Shown in pieces: positions 1 to 4,822 of a stretch of DNA of 21,806 nt. This DNA is from a virus. Positions within the stretch are counted from its first letter, which is position 1. Each line of letters begins with the position of its first letter. The stretch is taken from positions 1 through 21,806 of the IMG/VR virus record IMGVR_UViG_3300035158_000481. The stretch is one strand, 5' to 3'. A program made the position numbers and the translations under genes. Below the pieces are notes generated by a model. It had not been told where the DNA came from and made no database searches. It worked only from the letters and a program-made list of their open reading frames with translations.

Positions 1-52
1 CCTTCGAGAAAGCCTTCCGTGAAGCCTTCGAGAAAGCCTTACCGAAAGCCTT
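1..52 (+). repeat. 12-bp tandem repeats (iteron-like) at left edge
   Basis: The heptamer AAGCCTT occurs at 10-16, 22-28, 34-40 and 46-52, exactly 12 bp apart, and CCTT at 1-4 continues the series to the left. The inverted form AAGGCTT lies nearby at 69-75. The repeat keeps the reading frame (four codons per unit). It could be a protein repeat or replication-origin iterons inside an initiator gene; the sequence alone does not decide. Confidence 0.7.
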
Positions 53-662
53 CATGTCTAAGATTCGAAAGGCTTCCCTTAATCAGGAACAGGAACAGGA
101 ACAGGAACAGGATACTCCCCCTACCCCCTCAGAGGATTCCGACACCGACCAGGAACAGGACCCGGAACCGGAGCCAGAGGGGGAGGGGGTGTGGGGGGAG
201 CTTCGAGAGAAGATCAGCAGCCGCGTCCTCGCCTCCATTCGAAACGACTACTCCGAGGACCGGGTCCGCACTGCCTGGGAGTGGACGAAACACCAGGCCT
301 CAACCAACAAGATGACCGGTTCGTATCAGTCTTGTCTCCGGTGGGCTCTCGAAAACGACAAGACCCTGGAGGCGCCAGTTTCGTCGGTACCCGAGAAGAT
401 CAAGTGGCCCTGCCCCCTATGCTCCAAGCAGCCCGACACCACCCGGAAGTCGTGCCAGCTTTGCGCGGCTCGTGGGTTTCTCTTCACCACCACCGAGGAG
501 CAGCAACGGATACGCGAGCAGCTCGGCCAGGGCTACATTGGCCCGCACTGCGACGTCATCGCGCCAGCTCCGGGAGATCCCAAGACCGCCGAGTCTCCGG
601 AGGGGTTCGAGCCGGACAGGCACGATGGAAGCGATACGCGCCAGCTTCCCGAGCTGATATGA
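3..662 (+). CDS. C-terminal part of a possible phage replication protein, 5' end off window
   Basis: The frame is open from base 3 through the first ATG (54) with no stop, and no Shine-Dalgarno precedes that ATG, so the gene very likely begins to the left of the window. The visible N-terminal part is a four-residue repeat (FEKA, FREA, FEKA, LPKA) coded by 12-bp units, then a Gln/Glu run coded by CAGGAA hexamers and an acidic Pro/Glu/Asp linker. The rest is a globular region with CPLC (codons from about 414) and CQLC about 11 residues later, a likely zinc-binding pair. I do not recognise the family. Phage replication initiators often carry such low-complexity linkers and origin repeats inside the gene, which is the only basis for the replication guess. 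It ends in ATGA overlap with the next gene. Confidence 0.5.
   Translation, partial: FEKAFREAFEKALPKAFMSKIRKASLNQEQEQEQEQDTPPTPSEDSDTDQEQDPEPEPEGEGVWGELREKISSRVLASIRNDYSEDRVRTAWEWTKHQASTNKMTGSYQSCLRWALENDKTLEAPVSSVPEKIKWPCPLCSKQPDTTRKSCQLCAARGFLFTTTEEQQRIREQLGQGYIGPHCDVIAPAPGDPKTAESPEGFEPDRHDGSDTRQLPELI
84..110 (+). repeat. CAGGAA hexanucleotide repeat coding (QE)n
   Basis: CAGGAA is repeated about four times in a row, coding alternating Gln and Glu. A shorter relic of the same pattern occurs around 149-160. It is a simple in-frame microsatellite in a low-complexity linker, and copy number could vary between relatives. Confidence 0.8.
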
Positions 663-838
663 CCAGGAGGAAGCGCCCACACCTGCCGACCGCCAAGTAC
701 CACCCGATCCGCTGTCCCAAGTGCGACTCAGACCGCAAGAAGCTCTACAAGGTCCGCAAGCCGTACCGGTACTGCGTCTGCCTCTCCTGCGGACAGCGAT
801 ACAAGGCTGTGCCTGTGTTCGGTACGAACCGGGCATAA
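659..838 (+). CDS. Small zinc-ribbon protein (59 aa)
   Basis: The ATG (659-661) overlaps the TGA of the preceding gene (660-662) as ATGA, so translation is probably coupled; no separate Shine-Dalgarno is obvious. The product is basic and has CPKC then CLSC about 17 residues later, the spacing of a zinc ribbon. It starts with a basic stretch (MTRRKRPH) that could contact nucleic acid. This suggests a small DNA- or RNA-binding regulator of the kind common in phages, but the exact family is not recognisable. It is the last gene of the leftmost rightward unit, ending directly before a hairpin terminator. The longer in-frame ORF starting at 191 is a shadow of the previous gene; the overlap start is preferred. 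Confidence 0.6.
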   Translation: MTRRKRPHLPTAKYHPIRCPKCDSDRKKLYKVRKPYRYCVCLSCGQRYKAVPVFGTNRA

Positions 839-841
839 AGA

Positions 842-873
842 AGCCCCGGGCGACCCGAAGGCCTCCCGGGGCT
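842..873. terminator. Hairpin terminator between convergent genes
   Basis: Perfect 9-bp stem AGCCCCGGG/CCCGGGGCT (842-850 and 865-873) with a 14-nt loop. It lies between the end of the rightward gene (838) and the end of the leftward gene (894). Reading leftward it is followed by a T-rich run (TTCTTTAT), so it resembles an intrinsic terminator best in that direction, but it may serve both. Confidence 0.6.
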
Positions 874-893
874 CTCCCTCTCCGGAGCACAGT

Positions 894-1133
894 CTACGAA
901 CTCGCCGCCTCCGCCGACTCCACGATCTCCGGCATGATCCCCGCCAGCCACCGCATCTCATCCAGCGACAGCCGCCCCGCCTTCCGGTGGGTCAACGAGC
1001 CGTCCCGCTTCTCCACGGTCCTCGGGCCGATCTGAAACTTCACCGCCCCGCCGTTGTACTGCCTCAGCGATACTGCCAAGTCCTCATGCTCCCACGCCGC
1101 CACAGTCATGTCTTTGGTTTCATCGAACGCCAT
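894..1133 (-). CDS. PC4/p15-like ssDNA-binding protein (79 aa)
   Basis: The core (LAVSLRQYNGGAVKFQIG, then LSLDEMRWLAGIMPEI) follows the pattern of the PC4/p15 transcriptional coactivator fold: a beta-rich stretch with V-x-x-x-x-Y-x-G, then a helix of the type LS.E.W..L....PEI. Family members bind single-stranded DNA as dimers, and phage versions are thought to act in replication, recombination or transcription. The length, about 80 residues, fits. The start has a strong Shine-Dalgarno (GAGGAGGT) just upstream. It is the last gene of the leftward operon, directly before the hairpin terminator. The assignment rests on pattern similarity by eye; a fold prediction would settle it. Confidence 0.55.
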   Translation of the reverse strand: MAFDETKDMTVAAWEHEDLAVSLRQYNGGAVKFQIGPRTVEKRDGSLTHRKAGRLSLDEMRWLAGIMPEIVESAEAASS

Positions 1134-1142
1134 CGTACCTCC

Positions 1143-1403
1143 TCAGCTCGGGTTTTCCTCGTGGTTCACTACCGCCGTGATGTTCTCGCTGCACTCCGGG
1201 CAGTAGATGTCCTCAACCTTCCAGATGCGGTGTCCCGCATACGTGATGTTCTCGCTGCACTCCGGGCAGTAGATGTCCTCAACCTTCAAGATGCGGTGTC
1301 CCGCATACAGCGTCAGCGTGCAGCCGTCCAGCTTACCGTCGCACTGCCCCGCGTACGTCACGTCAGCCTGGTCAATGTGCTCCCGACAGTACGGACAGAT
1401 CAT
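1143..1403 (-). CDS. Small multi-CxxC protein with internal duplication (86 aa)
   Basis: The start ATG (1403-1401) overlaps the stop of the upstream gene as ATGA and has an excellent Shine-Dalgarno (AAGGAGG, 5 nt before the ATG). The protein has CPYC near its N-terminus and then two nearly identical 22-residue units each holding KVEDIYCPECSENIT. The units are encoded by a 66-bp tandem duplication (1177-1308). The CxxC pairs suggest zinc binding: CPYC with the first CPEC could form one ribbon, leaving the extra CPEC as a spare half-site. Before the duplication the protein would have been 64 aa, a usual size for a phage zinc-ribbon protein. Function unknown. Confidence 0.65.
   Translation of the reverse strand: MICPYCREHIDQADVTYAGQCDGKLDGCTLTLYAGHRILKVEDIYCPECSENITYAGHRIWKVEDIYCPECSENITAVVNHEENPS
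1177..1308. repeat. 66-bp perfect-frame tandem duplication
   Basis: Units 1177-1242 and 1243-1308 are identical except at one base (C at 1222, A at 1288), which changes Trp to Leu on the coding (minus) strand. The unit is 22 codons and keeps the frame. The near identity implies a recent event, or less likely an assembly artefact. Confidence 0.95.
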
Positions 1404-1540
1404 GCCGACCTCCTTGCCCGATCCCTCACCCGCCGGAGCATCCTGCGGACCTCCCGGCGCTGGTGTGACCGTGGCCTCTTGGCGTAGTAGGCCTCTTCGA
1501 GCGCCTCATACGCCTCTCTCACGTCCTCCTTACTCGCCAT
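1400..1540 (-). CDS. Small basic protein (46 aa)
   Basis: The start chosen is the ATG at 1540-1538, because AAAGGAG lies 8 nt upstream; longer in-frame versions lack a ribosome site. The peptide begins MASKEDVREAYEALEEAYY, a likely amphipathic helix, and ends in an Arg-rich tail (VRRMLRRVRDRARR). The charge split (acidic helix, basic tail) resembles small phage nucleic-acid or protein-binding factors, but no family is recognised. Its stop overlaps the next gene's start as ATGA, so the two are probably co-translated. Confidence 0.55.
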   Translation of the reverse strand: MASKEDVREAYEALEEAYYAKRPRSHQRREVRRMLRRVRDRARRSA

Positions 1541-1628
1541 GTTCACCGCTCCTTTCGCCGGTTCCCGGGTACCGGCCGACCCGTAAGACTCCCACCGCCC
1601 GGCCCCGTAGGACCGGACAGTAGACTCC
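1541..1628. other. Intercistronic leader with inverted repeat
   Basis: This 88-nt gap between two leftward genes contains the 20-bp inverted repeat GCCGGTtCCCGGGtACCGGC (1557-1576), with only the two inner T positions unpaired, just before the ribosome site of the 46-aa gene. It can fold as a hairpin in the transcript or act as a dyad binding site. No T-run follows, so it is not a clear terminator. Confidence 0.4.
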
Positions 1629-1973
1629 CTACAACCTGTCGAAATACTCAATCCCCGCCGTCTGCCGCTCCCGCTCCTCGCCCACAACGATGCGGCACAG
1701 CTCCTCCGGAGCACTCACCGCCTTGCACCGGTCCCGGAGATCGTAGAGCAGCCAGTGTCCCCGGTGATCCTTCGCGCCGTGCCACCAGTAGTACGCCGTG
1801 TCCTCGGCCTCCCGCGCGTCGTAGTGCACCAGGCACCGCCCGGGCGTCGGAATGAACCGCTCACATCGAAACGTGCGGCCGCATACGTGACATGTGCCGT
1901 AGTCGTACTCGTCGTGGTCGCCCTCGCGACGGTGAAACCGGAGCGCCGGACCGTGTTCCGGACACTCCCTCAC
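1629..1973 (-). CDS. Cys/His-rich putative zinc-finger protein (114 aa)
   Basis: The GTG start (1973-1971) overlaps the TGA of the upstream RadC-like reading frame (1972-1970) as GTGA, which supports both frames being genuine. The N-terminal third has CPEHG, H-x-x-x-E, then CHVCGRTFRC, giving several possible zinc ligands. The rest contains a Trp/Tyr/His-rich patch (DTAYYWWHGAKDHRGHW) and a C-terminal helix-rich part. No enzyme family is recognised. Position in the leftward operon suggests an early or accessory role rather than a virion role. No strong Shine-Dalgarno is present (GAGGCAGG is the nearest), so translational coupling probably drives expression, which makes the state of the upstream frame important. 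Confidence 0.6.
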   Translation of the reverse strand: MRECPEHGPALRFHRREGDHDEYDYGTCHVCGRTFRCERFIPTPGRCLVHYDAREAEDTAYYWWHGAKDHRGHWLLYDLRDRCKAVSAPEELCRIVVGEERERQTAGIEYFDRL

Positions 1974-2257
1974 AGCGCACCTGCCTCGTTGAACGAGTAG
2001 ATACGACCGTCCCCAATGACCACGTGGTCAATCAAGGTGATGTCGTGAATGTCGCACGCCTCCTTGAGCTTCTGTGTGAATCTCCGGTCATCTCGGCTCG
2101 GCTGAGGATCTCCGGACGGGTGGTTATGCAGCACCGCGATCCCCGCCGCCCACTAAAAAGACGCCCGGCGCACAGGCGAACGGTCGGCCATGGCGGGCCG
2201 TGATTCTCCTGATTGCCGGGCGCGTTCCCAACTTCCGGTAGGTGTTGCCATGTTCAC
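1970..2257 (-). pseudogene. radC: RadC-like JAB/MPN domain gene interrupted by in-frame TAG
   Basis: Reading leftward, codons after the TAG (2155-2153) give a typical RadC C-terminal half: WAAGIAVLHNHPSGDPQPSR, then DD, and further on DHVVIGDGRIYSFNEAGAL and a TGA at 1972-1970. The JAMM metal motif HNHPSGDPQPSRDD (HxHP, then Ser and Asp) is intact. The upstream reading, same frame, runs from a GTG (2257) or ATG (2251) behind GGAGG, and its last residues (VRRASF) align with the RadC segment just before the motif, so the TAG replaces a sense codon. The usual N-terminal part with the catalytic Glu is not visible. Either this is a decaying remnant, or the C-terminal 60 residues are made by reinitiation or readthrough. 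The preserved GTGA coupling to the next gene argues that the frame was used until recently. Confidence 0.7.
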
Positions 2258-2279
2258 CGTTCGACCTCCTGACGCCAAT

Positions 2280-2307
2280 AGGATACTGTCGCATTTTCCC
2301 CTGTCAA
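2280..2307 (-). promoter_or_regulatory. Sigma70-like promoter of leftward operon
   Basis: On the minus strand TTGACA (2307-2302) is followed by a 16-bp spacer and TATCCT (2285-2280). Transcription would start near 2273 and enter the leader with GGAGG ahead of the RadC-like frame. The -35 is a perfect consensus match; the -10 matches at four of six positions. Confidence 0.6.
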
Positions 2308-2481
2308 GGCCTCGTCTGATGACCCTTTTGTGTGGCCCGGAGCTTGTGCGCTGTAAGTGACCCAAGACCCACGCGGTTACAACGAAAAAAAAAGTTTCTC
2401 AAAAATAAAGTGTCCGCTATATGGACAAACAGAGCACGCCAGGCCTTGCGCAACTACTGACTCGCTGTAGACTCTGGCGAC
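2308..2481. other. Divergent intergenic control region
   Basis: This gap between the leftward promoter and terS holds no convincing gene. It carries a weak TGTAA/TTACA dyad (2352-2356 and 2378-2382), the A-tract and the TGTCC-N7-GGACA dyad annotated separately, and a possible second promoter just before terS. No tRNA cloverleaf was found here. Confidence 0.6.
2380..2427 (+). promoter_or_regulatory. Candidate late promoter with A-tract and operator-like dyad
   Basis: An AT-rich island stands out in this GC-rich genome. A run of nine A (2384-2392) precedes TTTCTC (2395-2400), a 17-bp spacer and TATATG (2418-2423). The dyad TGTCC-N7-GGACA (2411-2427) is centred on that -10, as expected for a repressor site. 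A second possible promoter closer to the gene is TTGCGC (2446-2451), 16 bp, TAGACT (2468-2473). Both would drive the packaging/head operon. Neither -35 is a good match. Confidence 0.4.
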
Positions 2482-3138
2482 ATGAGTACTGCACTGGTTG
2501 AACAGAGACCGAAGATCGGAAGGCCGGAAGAGATCACGCCATCCGAGGCGGCGGAGTACTTCGAGTACATCGAGGCGGGCGCAAGTCTAACGCAGGCTGC
2601 GGCTTTGGTTGGGCATTCGCGGCCCGGTATGGAGGAATACGTCCAACGACACCCGGAGCTTGCCTCCGCACATGGGCGCGCGAAAGCCGCTCACGTCCTC
2701 AAGCACAGCAAAAATCTGGACCGCATCAGCTCCACAGAAGACCCCAGGGCGTACAATGCAGCCGTCCGCGCCTCGGAGATCCAGCTCGCCGCGCATGACG
2801 AACGCTACCGGAAGGTCAAGGACGGCGGCAGCGGCCCGGGCTCCGGCGTGCAGATCGTCGTACAGTGCAACGTGCCGGGCCCGCAGGTCTCGGCGTTCGT
2901 CGGTGCCGGTGGTGACGTGCAGGGCGAGGCGGTGACGGTGATCGAGCACAAGGCGGCGCCGGAAATCCCCGAGGCGGCGCCGGCCGGACGGATTGCGACA
3001 GGTGCCCCGGTGCCGGTGGCACCAGATGTGGTGTCGGCCCACGAGGCGCCTGCCACCCAGGCAGCACAAGATGTGGCGATCCCGGCGACCAGGGAGGAGC
3101 AGGGGAGCGGGAAGTCCGGAGGTGCCGAGTGGTTCTGA
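2482..3138 (+). CDS. terS: Terminase small subunit (TerS)
   Basis: This is the DNA-recognition subunit of the packaging motor. The N-terminal third has a helix-turn-helix-like stretch (EAGASLTQAAALVGHSRPGM, residues about 32-51) followed by helices (HPELASAHGRAKAAHV) typical of small terminases, and the mid-region (YNAAVRASEIQLAAHDERYR) fits the helical oligomerisation part. From about residue 150 it becomes Ala/Pro/Val-rich and low in complexity, probably a flexible tail that meets TerL. At 218 aa it is slightly longer than many TerS proteins. It is the first gene of the rightward late operon and one gene before terL. No Shine-Dalgarno is visible before the ATG (upstream bases read CTCTGGCGAC), unlike almost every other gene here. 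Confidence 0.75.
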   Translation: MSTALVEQRPKIGRPEEITPSEAAEYFEYIEAGASLTQAAALVGHSRPGMEEYVQRHPELASAHGRAKAAHVLKHSKNLDRISSTEDPRAYNAAVRASEIQLAAHDERYRKVKDGGSGPGSGVQIVVQCNVPGPQVSAFVGAGGDVQGEAVTVIEHKAAPEIPEAAPAGRIATGAPVPVAPDVVSAHEAPATQAAQDVAIPATREEQGSGKSGGAEWF

Positions 3139-3353
3139 GGCGGCAGGGAGCGGAAGGGGGGGGTGCGGCCCCGGCGGTCCGGGAGAGAGGGTTATACCAC
3201 CCCACACAACACAACACGCGCGCCCCGCTCGACCTGTCAATCTCCCCCCACATCACGGAGCTGTGGCGTCAGAGTAGCCCGCGCGTGCGGCTCCCGTTTC
3301 ACTGTGACCCCGACGTGTACGAGGCTCTCGAGAAGCTCGGGAGGCTGCGGTGA
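3129..3353 (+). CDS. Small protein between TerS and TerL (74 aa)
   Basis: A GTG start at 3129 has GGAGG at 3118-3122 with ideal spacing, overlaps the end of terS by 10 nt, and the frame runs to a TGA (3351-3353) that overlaps the GTG of terL as GTGA. The first half is low-complexity and basic. The second half (SPHITELWRQ, then VRLPFHCDPDVYEALEKLGR) looks like a folded helical segment. No family is recognised. Its tight coupling to both terminase genes suggests a packaging accessory role. An alternative is that only the C-terminal half is translated, or that the gap is a packaging-site region with a chance ORF. Confidence 0.5.
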   Translation: MVLRRQGAEGGGAAPAVRERGLYHPTQHNTRAPLDLSISPHITELWRQSSPRVRLPFHCDPDVYEALEKLGRLR

Positions 3354-4822
3354 GCGAGCAGATCGTGAAGCTCCCGTACGAGCCGCAGACCAAGCAACGG
3401 CTATTTCACTCGTGTCCGGCAGACGAGGTGTTCTACGGGGGCGCGGCGGGCGGTGGGAAGTCGTACGCGCTGCTCTACGATGCGCTGAACTTCTGCCTGA
3501 AGTATCCAAACATCGACGCGGTGCTGTTTCGGCGGACGTTCCCGCAGCTCGAGATGTATCACATCCAGAAATCGCGGCAGGAGTGGCCGTCGACGATCGG
3601 GCGGTACAACGCATCGAAGTACTACTGGCAGTTTCACAACGGTTCGCGGCTGTTGTTCCGGGCGCTCAAGAACCCGGGGGACCAGTACGAGTATCAGACG
3701 GCGGAGTTCCCGTGGATCGGGTTCGACGAGCTGACGCATTTCCTGGAGGACCAGTACACGTACCTGCTGTCGCGAAACCGTTCCGCGTCGGTACCGGCGC
3801 ACGTTCCGCGGCAGGTGAAGTCCGCGTCGAACCCGGGGAACATCGGGCACGCCTGGGTCAAGCGGCGCTTCGTGGATCCGGCGAAGCCGAACACGATCTT
3901 CGTGCGCAAGACCGAGGACGGCCAGATGACGAGGTGTTTCATTCCGGCGACGGTGTACGACAACGATCGGCTGATGGAGGCGGACCCGTCGTATTTGAAC
4001 AAGCTCAAGTCGCTGGACAAGAACGAGCGGGAGAAGCTGCTCGATGGGAACTGGGAGATCGCGGAGGGGGCGGCGTTTCCCGAGTGGGCGTCGATGCGCG
4101 AGGGTTTGCCGTGGCACGTGATCGAGCCGTTTTCCGTGCCGTCGTCGTGGCGGGTGGACATGTGCATGGACTGGGGCTACTCGCGGCCGTTTTGGATCGG
4201 GTGGATCGCGTGGAACTACGACGACATGCCGTTTTTGGTGCGCGAGTGGTACGGGTGCAGGCTCGAGGAGTACGGGGAGGAGAAGGGGGCGAACAAGGGG
4301 ATCGAGATGGCGGCGGTGGACGTGGCGCGTCGGACGCTGAAGGACAAGGAGTCGGCGGCGTGGCACGTGAAGCGACGGATCGTGCCGCAGGACATCTGGG
4401 AGCAGAAGGGGACGGAGCGGACGATCGCTTCGGAGTTGATACGTGGGGGCTTTCGGGGTCTGGTGCGGGCGAACCGCGCACGCGAGGCGGGTAAACAACG
4501 GATGCACACGCTACTGCGGCAGTCGCGGGTGACGGGGGAGCCGTTTCTGCGGGTGTTCAACACGTGTCGCGGGCTGATCCGGACGCTGCCGCTGATCCAG
4601 TTGGACGAGAAGAACCCCGAGGACGTGGATTCGGACGGTGAGGACCACCCGTATGACGGGCTGCGGTACGGGCTGATGGCGCACCGGCTTCCACCGGAGG
4701 CGGAGGATACCGAGCGCGACGGGCGGGAGCAGCAGAGGCGCGACTACATGAACCGGATGAAGCGCCGGCGCGGGCCGGTGATGGTCGGGGCGGGGTCGGG
4801 TAGGAGCTGGAAGACGAACTGA
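3350..4822 (+). CDS. terL: Terminase large subunit (TerL)
   Basis: ATP-driven packaging motor and headful nuclease that docks on the portal. Residues 30-38 (GGAAGGGKS) are the Walker A motif with Lys37. WIGFDELTHF (122-131) is Walker B with Asp126-Glu127. SASNPGN (158-164) is the coupling motif. The RNase H-like nuclease begins with MDWGYS, Asp274, and closes with HPYDGLRYG, Asp436. At 490 aa the length is usual for the Terminase_6/Terminase_3-type large subunits of short-tailed and siphoviral phages. The start is a GTG overlapping the previous stop as GTGA. The stop overlaps the portal start (TGATG), so the two are coupled. All expected catalytic residues are present. Confidence 0.95.
   Translation: MSEQIVKLPYEPQTKQRLFHSCPADEVFYGGAAGGGKSYALLYDALNFCLKYPNIDAVLFRRTFPQLEMYHIQKSRQEWPSTIGRYNASKYYWQFHNGSRLLFRALKNPGDQYEYQTAEFPWIGFDELTHFLEDQYTYLLSRNRSASVPAHVPRQVKSASNPGNIGHAWVKRRFVDPAKPNTIFVRKTEDGQMTRCFIPATVYDNDRLMEADPSYLNKLKSLDKNEREKLLDGNWEIAEGAAFPEWASMREGLPWHVIEPFSVPSSWRVDMCMDWGYSRPFWIGWIAWNYDDMPFLVREWYGCRLEEYGEEKGANKGIEMAAVDVARRTLKDKESAAWHVKRRIVPQDIWEQKGTERTIASELIRGGFRGLVRANRAREAGKQRMHTLLRQSRVTGEPFLRVFNTCRGLIRTLPLIQLDEKNPEDVDSDGEDHPYDGLRYGLMAHRLPPEAEDTERDGREQQRRDYMNRMKRRRGPVMVGAGSGRSWKTN

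Noticed and set aside
1-52. CRISPR-like array
   Set aside because: Repeats are 12-bp tandem units without spacers, in frame with a gene.
1970-2257. Genome-wide reassignment of TAG to explain the RadC-like gene
   Set aside because: TAG ends other well-supported genes (10820-10822 and 20411-20413), so it works as a stop in this phage.
2308-2481. Possible tRNA in the divergent region
   Set aside because: No acceptor/T-arm pairing or GGTTCRA-type box could be found on either strand.
3163-4507. Long open frames (443 codons plus strand, 368 codons minus strand) across terL
   Set aside because: Both overlap the intact terminase with all motifs; composition is low-complexity and typical of high-GC shadow frames.
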